From Campylobacterota bacterium (lineage in GTDB: Bacteria > Campylobacterota > Campylobacteria > Campylobacterales > Hydrogenimonadaceae): 47,967 bases of DNA. The stretch's first letter is position 1. Each line of letters starts with the position of its first letter. Under the pieces are notes generated by a model. It searched no databases. It was given only the letters and a program-made list of their open reading frames with translations, and was not told where the DNA came from. Shown here piece by piece: positions 7,450-16,411 of the stretch. The DNA lies in contig JAADEJ010000055.1 in the NCBI GenBank assembly GCA_013153475.1, positions 1-47,967 on the forward strand. The letters run 5' to 3'. The translations under genes and the position numbers were made by a program.

Positions 7450-9524
7450 GCGGGCAAAACCTCCACATAAACGGACTTGAACGCCGCAGTTTTCACCAAA
7501 GCGTCCGATTCGTCCCCAAAGAGGTAGTTGATACGGCTTTGGGCGTGGTGGAAGGTGGTAAAGAGGGTGCCGGGGCGCATCTTTTCGGTAAATTTCACCC
7601 GCAACGGCGCGCTCCGGCCGTACCGGCTTTGAAGCACCACATACTCGCTTTCCGGTAAACGCGCCCGGTCGGCCTCGCTTGCCAGCAGAACCTCCTCGTC
7701 GTAGCGGCGGTTGAGTTTTTGACTGCATTGGGTCTGGGCGGCGTTGTTGTAGTGGGGCAGTACGCGGCCCGTTGTGAGGTAAAAGCCGTTGCCGGTCTCT
7801 CCCTTTTCTACCAGCTCTTTCACCTGTCCCCGTAGTTCGTACTGATGGTAGCTATAACGCCCCAACCCGTCTTCGGTACGAAAGTCCAGCAGGTGCAAAA
7901 CCGGGGTATCCTCAATATACACGGGCCACTGCAAACCCCGCTTGCGGTGACGTCTCAGGCGCAGGTAGCTGGCACCGCTGAATCGCCGGTGGGCCACTTC
8001 ACGCACCTCGTTCCAGACCGCTTCGCCGCTTTCGTAGGCAAAACCGCCATCCAGGGCGTTCGCGAGCTGTTGAAGCACCTCCCAGTCATCAGGCAGATCG
8101 CTGTGTGTCAGCGGCTGGGATAGGTGAAGCCGGCGCATGGCGTTGACATAGACCCCCTCTTTCTCATAGGCCGACTTCACCCCGATCACAATGTCGGCTT
8201 TTTGGGCGATCTCGGTCATGAAGAGCTCTTGCACCATCAAAAACTCCAACTTCTCAAGCGCTTTGTCAATCTTGTTCTGGTTGGGATGGATATGGGCGAT
8301 ATCCTCCCCCATATTCAATAGCGCCTTGATCTTTCCATCCAGCATTCCCTCAATCAACTGCGGGGTCATCATCCCTGTCTTTTCGGGTTTTTGATAATCG
8401 GGCGCGTAATAGGGCAGACACCCCATATCGCAGGCCCCCTGCACGTTGTTCTGGCCGCGCAGGGGCATAAGTCCCGCGCCGCTCTTGCCGATATTGCCGG
8501 TCAAAAGCGCCAGGTGGGTAATCGCCATAACGGCGTAACTGCCGTCGATATGTTCGGTAACGCCAAGCCCCCAGAAGATCATCGATTTTTTCAGCGCGTA
8601 TTCCCGGGCGATAACGGGAATTTTGGTCGCCAGATATTCATATCCCGGAATCTGCTTGAAAAAGAGCGGATCGGCGTAGGGGTCGTTCAAAATCGCCTCG
8701 CGGTAGGCCTCAAACCCCGTGGTCCGGTTTTTGACAAACTTCTCGTTATAAAGCTCCTCCTCCAAAATCACCCGGGCCATCATATTGAGCACCAGCAGAT
8801 TGGCCTCAAAGGGAATCACCGCCTTGTGCTTGGCGTACTTCATCATCTTGATCTCGCGCACGTCAATGACGGCCACGTTATCGTGCAGTCTGGCCGCGTC
8901 GATAATGCGATTGGCGACGATGGGGTGGGCTTCGGTGGTGTTGGAGCCGATGATGAGAATGAATTCGGCCTCGTAGATGTCGTTGTAAGGGTTGGTGGCC
9001 GCCCCCTCCCCGATGGTTTCACGCATACCCCTGAGACTGGGGGAGTGGCAAACCCTGGCGCAACAATCTATATGGGGTGAGCCCATCACCTGCCGGGTAA
9101 ATTTTTGCAGTAGATAGGCGCTTTCGCAGTTACTCCTGGCCCCACCCACGGCGCAAAAGCTCTCTTGTCCGTATTGCGCGGTGATCTCTTTGAGCTTCAG
9201 GGCCGCCGCTTCCACCGCACCGGAGAGATCGGTTTCAAACCACGCCCCGTCCAGCGGGCGCAAACGGCCTTGGAGCTTTTGGGCGATATCGGGGTTGCGC
9301 TCCAGAAAACGCCGGGCGATACGGGGCGCTTTAAGGCGTGCGTCGTCATGTAAAAAGTCAAACCCGTACTTACCCTTGACACACAGCTTGCCCTGACTGA
9401 CATAACCGTCCTTGTCGGCGCCGATTTTAAGCACGGTATTGCAAGACTCGTCCACCTGGGCGACAATATCGCAACCGACACCGCAGTAGGTACAGACACT
9501 CTCGATCTCTTTGACGTGTGTCAT
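7446..9524 (-). CDS. Molybdopterin oxidoreductase, cysteine-type formate dehydrogenase catalytic subunit
   Basis: A 692-residue FdhF-like enzyme. The N-terminal 4Fe-4S ligands are Cys11, Cys14, Cys18 and Cys48. The metal ligand is Cys159 in ARVCHSPSL, followed by the His-Ser/Gly-Pro context typical of formate dehydrogenases rather than nitrate reductases; many relatives have selenocysteine here. The pterin-binding RGQNNVQGACDMG and a C-terminal SR(Y)G..FTTFHHAQSRINYL domain are present. No Tat signal and no iron-sulfur or membrane subunit gene is adjacent, so this looks like a soluble, solitary enzyme. The electron acceptor is unknown. GGAG precedes the ATG; a TATAATC box lies 34 bases upstream. 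Confidence 0.85.
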   Translation of the reverse strand: MTHVKEIESVCTYCGVGCDIVAQVDESCNTVLKIGADKDGYVSQGKLCVKGKYGFDFLHDDARLKAPRIARRFLERNPDIAQKLQGRLRPLDGAWFETDLSGAVEAAALKLKEITAQYGQESFCAVGGARSNCESAYLLQKFTRQVMGSPHIDCCARVCHSPSLRGMRETIGEGAATNPYNDIYEAEFILIIGSNTTEAHPIVANRIIDAARLHDNVAVIDVREIKMMKYAKHKAVIPFEANLLVLNMMARVILEEELYNEKFVKNRTTGFEAYREAILNDPYADPLFFKQIPGYEYLATKIPVIAREYALKKSMIFWGLGVTEHIDGSYAVMAITHLALLTGNIGKSGAGLMPLRGQNNVQGACDMGCLPYYAPDYQKPEKTGMMTPQLIEGMLDGKIKALLNMGEDIAHIHPNQNKIDKALEKLEFLMVQELFMTEIAQKADIVIGVKSAYEKEGVYVNAMRRLHLSQPLTHSDLPDDWEVLQQLANALDGGFAYESGEAVWNEVREVAHRRFSGASYLRLRRHRKRGLQWPVYIEDTPVLHLLDFRTEDGLGRYSYHQYELRGQVKELVEKGETGNGFYLTTGRVLPHYNNAAQTQCSQKLNRRYDEEVLLASEADRARLPESEYVVLQSRYGRSAPLRVKFTEKMRPGTLFTTFHHAQSRINYLFGDESDALVKTAAFKSVYVEVLPA

Positions 9525-9557
9525 GGCATTCTCCGGGAGTTTGGCAATAGATAAAAG

Positions 9558-9563
9558 ATTATA
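9558..9563 (-). promoter_or_regulatory. Candidate -10 box (TATAATC) for the formate dehydrogenase gene
   Basis: TTTATAATC on the minus strand, in the 126-base gap between hom and the dehydrogenase gene. No -35 element is recognisable. The rest of this gap shows no feature I can support. Confidence 0.35.
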
Positions 9564-9650
9564 AAAGAAAATGGAAGGATTTTTCCTGAAGCGACCGACG
9601 TGATCGGATTTTTCAGCCGACCACGCCGTTTTTCTGTTTGTGAGGGGGCG

Positions 9651-10913
9651 CTATCTCTCGATGCGGATCATCACCGGCTCTTCCCGCACCGCCTCAAGGT
9701 TTCGCAAACCTTCAAGCGCCCTTTGCATCGCCGACTCCCGGCAGGCGTGGGTGGCCAAGAGCAGGGTGGCCGCCTCGTTTCGTACAGGACGCTGTAGCAT
9801 CGTTTCGATCGAGACACCCTCTTTGCCCATCCTGTCGGCCACCGCCGCCAGGACACCGGGCTTGTCGTCCACTTTGAGACGCAGGTAGTAGTGGGCGCTC
9901 ATGGCATCCTTTCGCGCCAGTCTCAACCCCTCCTCGAGCGGCCGTTTGAAGCCCAACATCGGAGAGCTCTTGCCGCCGCGGGCGATGGCGATGATGTCGG
10001 AGATGACGGCGCTGGCCGTGGCGTCGCCGCCGGCACCCGGGCCGTAATACATGGTCTCGCCCACCTTGTCGCCCACGACGCTCACCCCGTTCATTACCCC
10101 GTCAACCTTTGCGATCATCCGATCACGCGGTACCAGCGTCGGATGCACCCTCAGCTCCACCTCCTCGCCCGATTTTTTGGCGATGCCCAGCAACTTGACG
10201 GTATAGCCGAACTCCTTGGCAAAAGCAATGTCATCCTGGGTGATCTTCTCGATCCCTTCAATCAAAATATCTTCGGGTTTGGCATCGATACCGTAGGCGA
10301 TGGAAGCCAGAATCAGCAGTTTGTGCGCCGCGTCGAACCCGCCGATGTCAAAGGTAGGATCGGCCTCGGCGTATCCCAATTCCTGGGCCTCTTTGAGCAC
10401 CGCGTCAAAATCGGCGCCCTCCTGCATCATCTTGGTCAGAATGTAGTTGGCGGTGCCGTTGATGATCCCTTCAATTCGCTCGATGTGGTTGGCGCTAAGT
10501 CCTTCCCTGAGGGCTTTGATGATGGGAATCCCGCCGGCTACGCTCGCTTCGTACTCAAAGGGCAGGTCCCCGGCCAACTGCTCCAGTTCATAGCGGTGGT
10601 AGGCCAGCAGGGCCTTGTTGGCGGTCACCACTGCCTTGCCGTTTTGCAGGGCTTTTTTCACCACGGCGTAGGGCTCATCCACCCCGCCCATCAACTCGAC
10701 CACCAGATCAATTTCGGGATCGTCCAGCACCTCGTCGGGGTTGTCTGTCAGGGGAATACTTACGTCACGCTTTTTGGAAAGATTTCGCACCACCCCTTTT
10801 TTGACCACAATCTCCTTCCCGGCTCGCGCGGCGATCACATCGCGATTGGCTTTTAGAATATCGGCGACGCTTTTCCCTACCGTTCCGACACCGATAATTC
10901 CCACACGGATCAT
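9651..10913 (-). CDS. hom: Homoserine dehydrogenase with ACT domain
   Basis: Reduces aspartate semialdehyde to homoserine for threonine and methionine synthesis. An N-terminal Rossmann domain (GIIGVGTVGKSVADIL), the catalytic-domain motifs VTANKALLAYH, EASVAGGIPIIKALREG and GIINGTANYILTKM, and an ACT domain from about residue 340 (YLRLKVDDKPGVLAAVADRM) are in the usual order. The ACT domain suggests feedback control by an end-product amino acid, usually threonine. It has 420 residues, full length. AAGGAG lies before the ATG. The gene follows the aminotransferase gene by 58 bases. Confidence 0.96.
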   Translation of the reverse strand: MIRVGIIGVGTVGKSVADILKANRDVIAARAGKEIVVKKGVVRNLSKKRDVSIPLTDNPDEVLDDPEIDLVVELMGGVDEPYAVVKKALQNGKAVVTANKALLAYHRYELEQLAGDLPFEYEASVAGGIPIIKALREGLSANHIERIEGIINGTANYILTKMMQEGADFDAVLKEAQELGYAEADPTFDIGGFDAAHKLLILASIAYGIDAKPEDILIEGIEKITQDDIAFAKEFGYTVKLLGIAKKSGEEVELRVHPTLVPRDRMIAKVDGVMNGVSVVGDKVGETMYYGPGAGGDATASAVISDIIAIARGGKSSPMLGFKRPLEEGLRLARKDAMSAHYYLRLKVDDKPGVLAAVADRMGKEGVSIETMLQRPVRNEAATLLLATHACRESAMQRALEGLRNLEAVREEPVMIRIER

Positions 10914-10971
10914 GTGTGACTCCTTACCGTTTGATTCAATGAAAAATTCAGGAAGGTCACTTCGTTCCTTT

Positions 10972-12189
10972 TTATTGATTTTCTTTAAGATATTTCAGAT
11001 ACTTCTTGATGTTACGCGCCGCCTGGCGGATCCGCTTTTCGTTTTCGATCAACGCGATGCGGACATACTGGTCGCCGTACTCGCCAAAACCGATGCCGGG
11101 GCTCACCGCCACCTTGGCTTCGGTCAAAAGCTTTTTGGAAAATTCCAGGCTTCCCAGGTGGAGGGCCTCTTTGGGAAGGCGGGCCCAGACAAACATACTG
11201 GCCCGGGGTTTCTCAATCTCCCAGCCCGCCTTCGCGAACGAATCGATCAATACATCCCGGCGCTTGCGATACTTCTCCACCGTCTTTTGCACCTCATCCT
11301 CAAACTCGTCCAGCGCTACGGTGGCGGCTACCTGAATGGGGGTGAACATGCCGTAGTCAAGCCAGCTTTTGATCTTCTGCACCGCCCCGACCAGTTTGGG
11401 GTTGCCCACAATAAAGCCCACGCGCCAGCCGGCCATGTTGTAGCTTTTGGAAAGCGTAAAGCTCTCTACTGCCACATCCTTGGCGCCTTCTACCGTCAGG
11501 ATCGAAGGGGTTTTGTAGCCGTCAAAGGTAATGTCGGCATAGGCGATGTCACTGATAATGTAGAAACGCTCTTTTTTTGCCATGGCCACCAGCCGCTCGT
11601 AAAAGGCGGGTGTGACGGTGGCGGTGGAAGGGTTGTGGGGAAAGTTGACCACCACATATTTGGGCCTGGGCACCGATTCGACAAGCGCCCGTTTGAGGTT
11701 GATGAAAAAGAGCTCCTCGTCCACCTCGTACCGTTCATTGAAAACCAGCTCCATCTTGCGCACCGCGCCGCCGGCCAGCATGAAGGCGTAGGAGTGGATG
11801 GGGTAGGTCGGGTCGGGCACCACGGCGGTATCGCCCGGGTTGGTGATGGCCTGCACCAGGTGCACATACCCCTCTTTGCTGCCCATCGTCGCCACCGCTT
11901 CGGTTTCAGGATCCAGCGCCACCCCGTAGCGCCGCTCATACCAGTTACAGATGGCAAGCCGAAGTTTGTAGATCCCCTTGCTGGCGCTGTAGCCGTGGTT
12001 TTTGGGCTTTTTGGCCGCCTCGATCAGTTTTTCGATAATCTTTTCGCTCGGCGGCCCGTCAGGATTGCCCATGCTAAAGTCTATCACATCCTCCCCGGCG
12101 CGCCGGGCCGCCATTTTGAGGTCGTTTACCTCGGCAAAAACATATTTGGGGAGACGCTTGAGCTTCTCGAATTCAATTTCGTCGAACAT
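10972..12189 (-). CDS. alaC: Class I/II pyridoxal-phosphate aminotransferase, AlaC type
   Basis: A 405-residue fold-type I aminotransferase. It resembles E. coli AlaC along its whole length: N-terminal RLPKYVFAEVNDLKMAARR, DFSMGNPDGPP, GYSASKGI, PDPTYPIH, the PLP-lysine segment FTLSKSYNMAGWRVGF and a C-terminal SPGIGFGEYGDQYVR. AlaC makes alanine from pyruvate and glutamate. Members of this branch in Campylobacterota are also annotated as aspartate, methionine or LL-diaminopimelate aminotransferases, so the substrate is open; its position before hom would fit aspartate-family metabolism. AAGGAT serves as ribosome site. Confidence 0.85.
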   Translation of the reverse strand: MFDEIEFEKLKRLPKYVFAEVNDLKMAARRAGEDVIDFSMGNPDGPPSEKIIEKLIEAAKKPKNHGYSASKGIYKLRLAICNWYERRYGVALDPETEAVATMGSKEGYVHLVQAITNPGDTAVVPDPTYPIHSYAFMLAGGAVRKMELVFNERYEVDEELFFINLKRALVESVPRPKYVVVNFPHNPSTATVTPAFYERLVAMAKKERFYIISDIAYADITFDGYKTPSILTVEGAKDVAVESFTLSKSYNMAGWRVGFIVGNPKLVGAVQKIKSWLDYGMFTPIQVAATVALDEFEDEVQKTVEKYRKRRDVLIDSFAKAGWEIEKPRASMFVWARLPKEALHLGSLEFSKKLLTEAKVAVSPGIGFGEYGDQYVRIALIENEKRIRQAARNIKKYLKYLKENQ

Positions 12190-12213
12190 GACGTTTCTAT
12201 CCTTACCATAAGA

Positions 12214-13038
12214 CTAACGGGCCGAACCGGCATCGACACGTAAACCGTTGCGGAGATTCTCCAGACTGAAGCGGTCCGTAACCTTGACATACCGTGCCTC
12301 ACGGGGCAGGCGAAGGCGCAGATAGCGGGTTCTTTGCCGCGGCCGTTTGACCGATAAAACGTGCAGCATTTTATCATAAACCGTCACCGACGGATACCAG
12401 TGACTGCCGGGCATCTCCCGGAACGTCACGCTCCCAATCGCCGATACGTCGAACCAGACGGGACGGACGGGACGAACCGTCCGGCGGCTCTCTCCCGCTT
12501 TCAGGCGCGGTACGGGCAAAACGGCATGACGCGTATCGACGACGAAGAGCCAGTCTCCCTTGTCATCCAAACGGGCGTCCCGCAAATCGGCACCGTAACG
12601 CGAAAGCGCCATTTGCAAAGCCTGGGGATCGGGGAGAGAGGCGCTTTTGTATACCACCTGCCAGCGATAGCGCGAACCGTCGTACAGGGCCTCTTTCGTC
12701 AACGGTGCCGGCACACCGAGCTGCAACAATCCGCCGCCGACAACTTTGAGAAAAAGGGTCGGACTCGCCCCTTCCTTGCTTTGGAACGTGACGGTTATCT
12801 CCTTTTCCACCGGCAATGCCGTCCGTAACAGACCGTTCTCTTTCAAAACGGCGGCGATCTTTCCCACATCGTATCCCTCGGCCGTTCTAAAATCGGCATC
12901 ACGGGAAAAGAGCAGACGCAAAAGCCGCTGATGCCCCGCCACGGTCCGTTCATCCAGCATCCCCTTCGCGCTATCCAGCGCCGTGGCAAAAAGCGCCGTC
13001 GTCAGCAGCAGGGTCCATCCCAAAAACCGTATTACCAA
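12214..13038 (-). CDS. Exported protein of unknown function
   Basis: A 274-residue protein with a cleavable-looking signal peptide (residues 1-20, hydrophobic core FLGWTLLLTTALFATAL). The rest is soluble and predicted periplasmic. It shows no family motif I recognise. The C-terminal half is beta-rich and basic, with FREMPGSHWYPSVTVYD and YLRLRLPREARYVKVTDRF. The start is TTG at 13038, supported by GGAGG six bases upstream; no better start is available. It overlaps the RodZ-like gene by 7 bases, so a role coupled to the envelope is plausible but unproven. Confidence 0.65.
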   Translation of the reverse strand: MVIRFLGWTLLLTTALFATALDSAKGMLDERTVAGHQRLLRLLFSRDADFRTAEGYDVGKIAAVLKENGLLRTALPVEKEITVTFQSKEGASPTLFLKVVGGGLLQLGVPAPLTKEALYDGSRYRWQVVYKSASLPDPQALQMALSRYGADLRDARLDDKGDWLFVVDTRHAVLPVPRLKAGESRRTVRPVRPVWFDVSAIGSVTFREMPGSHWYPSVTVYDKMLHVLSVKRPRQRTRYLRLRLPREARYVKVTDRFSLENLRNGLRVDAGSAR

Positions 13039-13913
13039 CCCTTGCCTCCGTTATAACGGCGGAACGCGGCGGCGTCGATCTCCTGCAATACGCCGTTGTC
13101 GATCAGGAAGTAGTGCTTTTTCGCGTCGTTGAGTTTGATGATGTTACCCTCTCCGTCGCTGATCTCGAACCGGCCGTGCCCGGTCAACAGCAGTTTCCTG
13201 CCGTGGCTGTCGATTTCAAAAGGACGTTTGACGATTTTTACCCGCCGTTTGCGGCTTTTTAGATCGATGATCCCGATCCAAAGCTTTACCGTCGGCTCTA
13301 CAATAACGGGATCCAGCGGAACGTAAGGTTCAGGCTCCTCCGGCTGGGGCCGGGCCGCGACCTTCGCTTCGGGTGCCGCCTCGACCGTTTCCCCGTCATC
13401 CCCCTTACCTTCCGCAGGTGCCGCCTCGACGCTCTGGTCACTCTTATCCGCATCTTCCGCCGTGGCCGGCTTTTGCACCGCTTCCCCGGCCACGACCGTC
13501 GTGACGTTTCGCTCTGTTTCGACCGGTGCCTGTCGGCGCGCCTCACCCGCTTGCCCGCCGTGAAAAAAGTTCTCATAGGCGTAATATCCGCCGCCGGCAA
13601 ACACCAGCAGTACCAGCCCGATCAGCCAACCGGCCCCGCCGCTCTTTCTGCGGGCGGCGGGCAGATCTTCCCGGCTAAAGATCGGCTCGCCGGTCTGGGC
13701 GGGACGGTTTTGATAAAACTGCTTCATCTCCTCCCGCATGGCGGAAAGATCGGCGCCGAACTCCCGCTCGATAATGGCAACAAAACCGAACGCCTGGGGT
13801 CTTGGCAGGGAGCCGAATTCCCGGTTCAGCAGTTTTTCCAGATTCCGTTCGGATATTTTCGTGCGCTCGGACACCTTTTTGAGGCCAAACTCTTTGACAA
13901 TCGTTTCAAGCAT
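13032..13913 (-). CDS. RodZ-like membrane protein with N-terminal HTH
   Basis: A 293-residue bitopic protein. Residues about 1-65 form a helix-turn-helix-like domain (VKEFGLKKVSERTKISERNL). A membrane segment lies near residues 98-117 (GWLIGLVLLVFAGGGYYAY), then an Ala/Pro/Glu-rich low-complexity linker to about residue 195, and a C-terminal beta-rich domain (VKLWIGIIDLKSRKRRVKIV, GHGRFEISDGEGNIIKL). This order matches RodZ, which links MreB to the cell wall machinery. The HTH is divergent and the C-terminal domain does not closely match DUF4115. It overlaps rlmB by 8 bases and the exported-protein gene by 7 bases. Confidence 0.6.
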   Translation of the reverse strand: MLETIVKEFGLKKVSERTKISERNLEKLLNREFGSLPRPQAFGFVAIIEREFGADLSAMREEMKQFYQNRPAQTGEPIFSREDLPAARRKSGGAGWLIGLVLLVFAGGGYYAYENFFHGGQAGEARRQAPVETERNVTTVVAGEAVQKPATAEDADKSDQSVEAAPAEGKGDDGETVEAAPEAKVAARPQPEEPEPYVPLDPVIVEPTVKLWIGIIDLKSRKRRVKIVKRPFEIDSHGRKLLLTGHGRFEISDGEGNIIKLNDAKKHYFLIDNGVLQEIDAAAFRRYNGGKGW

Positions 13914-14589
13914 CTCTCATCCTGTAGATCAGTATCGCCGCCGCCGCGCTGACGTTGAGTGAATCAAACGGACGGGCCATCGCAATCGACACCATCGTAT
14001 CGATTTTGCCGCGGACTTTGGAGGGAATGCCCGCCCCTTCGCTTCCCAGCACGAGCACCCTTTTTTTCGGAAACGTCACACATTCCAGGTCCTCACCTTC
14101 GGCATCGGCGCCAAAGAGGGTAAAGCCGACCTGTTTCAGTTCATTGAGCAGATCGGCCACTCTCGGTTCCACGGCCACGGGCAGGTCAAAGAGGGCACCG
14201 GCGCTACTGCGTGCCACCCCCTCCACGGCCAGTTGCCGGATACCGGCGACGATCACTCCGTCCGCCCCCAGGGCATAGGCGCTTCGGACAATGGCCCCGA
14301 TGTTTCCCACATCGGTCACCCCCGCCAAAACAACCAGAAAATCTTCCCGTTTCAGATCGTTTACCCGCGCGAACACGTAAGGCGCCACTTCGCACAGCCA
14401 GCCCTGATGGTTCCCGCCCCGGGCCAGGGCCTGGGCCTTCTTGGCGTCCAGCCGCTCGATCGGCAGGTTCAAACGCCGAATCGCGGCGAATTCGCCTTTG
14501 GCGATCTCCTTGGCCAGATAGAGACGTGTCACAATTTCGGGATGGCGTGAAAGAAGGGTTTTGCAAACCTGTTTACCGTAAACAATCAT
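13906..14589 (-). CDS. rlmB: 23S rRNA/tRNA 2'-O-ribose methyltransferase, TrmH/SpoU family (RlmB-like)
   Basis: A 227-residue SPOUT methyltransferase. The N-terminal substrate-binding domain starts with MIVYGKQVCKTLL. The trefoil-knot motifs are GVTDVGNIGAIVRSAYALGADGVIV (motif 1), VLVLGSEGAGIP (motif 2) and SIAMARPFDSLNVSAAAAILIY (motif 3), which bind S-adenosylmethionine. RlmB methylates G2251 of 23S rRNA; its near relatives methylate tRNA, and sequence reading alone cannot separate them. It lies between rsmI and the RodZ-like gene, overlapping the latter by 8 bases. Confidence 0.85.
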   Translation of the reverse strand: MIVYGKQVCKTLLSRHPEIVTRLYLAKEIAKGEFAAIRRLNLPIERLDAKKAQALARGGNHQGWLCEVAPYVFARVNDLKREDFLVVLAGVTDVGNIGAIVRSAYALGADGVIVAGIRQLAVEGVARSSAGALFDLPVAVEPRVADLLNELKQVGFTLFGADAEGEDLECVTFPKKRVLVLGSEGAGIPSKVRGKIDTMVSIAMARPFDSLNVSAAAAILIYRMRDA

Positions 14590-14636
14590 GGTATCGATTT
14601 TATCGAAAGTTTCATTAATTCAAAGCAGCGAAAGCA

Positions 14637-15461
14637 TCAATCAACGCTTTTTGTTAATTCCCGGTAACACTCTTTGACGCTTTTGCCCGTGAGCCTGGCC
14701 ATCGCCTTGGCCTTTTTTCTGGGAGGCATATCGGAAGAGAGCACTTCGGCCAAAGCCGCTTCGGCATCTCCTTCGTCCGGCGTGACGCCATCGAGCACCA
14801 CCGCCCACTCGCCGCGGATTCCCTGCGCTTTCAGCGTTTCAAGGAGATTTTGCGCCGTTCCAAAGTAGTAGCGCTCATACCGTTTGCTGATCTCCTTGGC
14901 CAAAAAGAGCGGCCGTTTCGGCGCCTCCTGTTCCAACTCTTTCAAAAGTTTCTCCAACCGGTGGGGCGCCTCGTAAAGCACCACGGGCCAGGGTTGGCGC
15001 AACGCCTCCGCCAGCGCTTGACGGCGGGCATCCCCTTTGTGGGGCAGAAATCCGAAAAAGAGAAACCTGATCGCCTCAAACCCCGAGGCGGCGTAAGCCG
15101 TAGCAAAGGCGCTGGGACCGGGCAGAACCGTGTAAGCCACCCCGTTTTGTCTACACCATCGCGCCAACGCCGCGCCCGGATCGCTGATGCAAGGCATTCC
15201 CGCGTCACTTACATACACCACGTTTTGATCAAAAAAATCGGGGGTCAGATCGGCGATAAACTCGGCTTCGTTATGGCTATGCAGGGGGATAAAGCGTTCA
15301 ACGCGAAAGGTTTTTGAAAATCGTTCGGAGAGAAGCTGAAGCAGTCTTTTGGCGACCCGCGTGTCTTCGCAAAGCAGCACGTCCGCCTTCTCCAATACCC
15401 CGATGGCACGTATCGTAATATCTTCGATATTGCCGATCGGAGTGGGAAGGAAGGTAAGCAA
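14637..15461 (-). CDS. rsmI: 16S rRNA (cytidine(1402)-2'-O)-methyltransferase
   Basis: A 274-residue tetrapyrrole-methylase-fold enzyme that methylates the 2'-OH of C1402 in the ribosomal decoding centre. Conserved motifs are LPTPIGNIEDITIRA, ADVLLCEDTR, SLHSHNE-like PLHSHNEAEF, YVSDAGMPCISDPGAALA, VLPGPSAFATAYAASGF and FFGFLP. The only possible start is TTG at 15461, since an in-frame TAA stands three codons upstream and the N-terminus then matches the family exactly. No Shine-Dalgarno site is visible, so expression may depend on coupling to rpmE 9 bases upstream. Confidence 0.93.
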   Translation of the reverse strand: MLTFLPTPIGNIEDITIRAIGVLEKADVLLCEDTRVAKRLLQLLSERFSKTFRVERFIPLHSHNEAEFIADLTPDFFDQNVVYVSDAGMPCISDPGAALARWCRQNGVAYTVLPGPSAFATAYAASGFEAIRFLFFGFLPHKGDARRQALAEALRQPWPVVLYEAPHRLEKLLKELEQEAPKRPLFLAKEISKRYERYYFGTAQNLLETLKAQGIRGEWAVVLDGVTPDEGDAEAALAEVLSSDMPPRKKAKAMARLTGKSVKECYRELTKSVD

Positions 15462-15470
15462 AAAAGGGGG

Positions 15471-15674
15471 TTACTTGCCCAGTTTGTACTTGTTTTTGAA
15501 CTTCTCGACGCGGCCGGTGGCGTCTACGATCTTTTCGGAACCCGTGAAGAAGGGGTGGCAGGCGTTGCAGATGTCAATACGCATCTCAGGCTTGTTGGAG
15601 AGCACGGTAAAGGTGTTGCCGCACGCGCAGCTTACCTGACATTCGACATACTCGGGATGGATACCTTTTTTCAT
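15471..15674 (-). CDS. rpmE: 50S ribosomal protein L31
   Basis: A 67-residue L31 of the zinc-binding (C+) type, with CXC (Cys16 and Cys18 in SCACGN) and a CNAC pair (Cys36 and Cys39), plus the usual MKKGIHPEY start. It binds the 50S subunit at the central protuberance. The ATG at 15674 is chosen over a TTG one codon upstream because AAGGAAAG stands at proper distance. A strong sigma-70-like promoter is found upstream, divergent from the pilin promoter. Confidence 0.97.
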   Translation of the reverse strand: MKKGIHPEYVECQVSCACGNTFTVLSNKPEMRIDICNACHPFFTGSEKIVDATGRVEKFKNKYKLGK

Positions 15675-15763
15675 CAATCTTTCCTTGTGGTGTATAGATT
15701 TGGCGTCATATACCGCGACGGCCTCGGTACTTTGCGAAGCCGCCGCTTAGGGGGAGGGGTGGA

Positions 15764-15792
15764 ATTATACTTTAAATCCCTTTTTTTTGCAA
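15764..15792 (-). promoter_or_regulatory. Sigma-70-type promoter for rpmE
   Basis: On the minus strand TTGCAA (15792-15787), a 17-base spacer, and a perfect TATAAT (15769-15764). The predicted start is about 80 bases before the rpmE ATG. Confidence 0.7.
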
Positions 15793-15819
15793 ATTCGTCT
15801 GCAAGCCCCTCCACTTTTA

Positions 15820-15848
15820 TTGAAAAAAGCCGATCTTTGGGGTAGAAT
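15820..15848 (+). promoter_or_regulatory. Sigma-70-type promoter for the pilin pair
   Basis: TTGAAA (15820-15825), 17-base spacer, TAGAAT (15843-15848). The predicted start near 15855 gives a leader of about 100 bases before the first pilin ATG. It is divergent from the rpmE promoter, with only 27 bases between the two -35 boxes. Confidence 0.65.
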
Positions 15849-15953
15849 GGGAAACGGGAACTGTGTGGAATCGTTGCAAGCGAAAACGTGAGATACCCTG
15901 ACTTCCCATTATTTTTGTCCATACCATACATTTAAAACAAAGAAGGAGAAACC

Positions 15954-16406
15954 ATGCGGAAAGGGTTTACCCTGATCGAACTGATCTTCGTGATTGTCGT
16001 GATCGGCATTCTGGCGGCCGTCGCCATTCCCAAATACAAAAACCTCAAGCAGAGCGCCGAGGCATCCGGCGTCGTCAAAACCGTTACGGACGCCCTCTCA
16101 TCCGTACCCAGCGCCGCCGTCAACTACAGCGACCTGGAAAACAACACCACCTACAGCCTGAGCGACATTCTCGAGCTGAAAGGGAAAAACTGGTCATATA
16201 CCGACAACGGGGGCAGTGACGACGTCTATACCTTCACCCAGGACGGCAACACCGTCGCCACCATCACGTTCAACCGCACCAACCGCACCGTCACCGGCGT
16301 GATCAACTGCGGCAAGTTCACCGATCCCCAAACCCAGACCAAGTGTAAAAACCTGCTGGGCAGCACGGACGACGACAACACGCTCAACCAGACTATCGAG
16401 TTTTAA
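15954..16406 (+). CDS. Type IV pilin, candidate MshA-like major subunit (copy 1)
   Basis: A 150-residue prepilin. The leader MRKG is followed by FTLIELIFVIVVIGILAAVAIP, with Glu at +5 and a prepilin-peptidase site after Gly4; the processed protein polymerises through this helix. The globular part is rich in Thr/Asn/Asp and has a C-terminal Cys pair (INCGKF and TKCKNL), which may form the D-loop disulfide. A strong GAAGGAG site precedes the ATG. It stands before a second pilin and converges with the MSHA machinery operon. It may be the pilus shaft, but which of the two is major cannot be told from sequence. Confidence 0.85.
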   Translation: MRKGFTLIELIFVIVVIGILAAVAIPKYKNLKQSAEASGVVKTVTDALSSVPSAAVNYSDLENNTTYSLSDILELKGKNWSYTDNGGSDDVYTFTQDGNTVATITFNRTNRTVTGVINCGKFTDPQTQTKCKNLLGSTDDDNTLNQTIEF

Positions 16407-16411
16407 AAGAC

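Noticed and set aside
7450-7728. A longer N-terminus of the YraN protein
   Set aside because: This stretch is the formate dehydrogenase coding region in another frame; the GTG at 7449 overlaps its stop and has GGAGG.
10741-12243. A 500-codon + strand frame over the aminotransferase gene
   Set aside because: Mirror frame of alaC/hom; no motif and no ribosome site.
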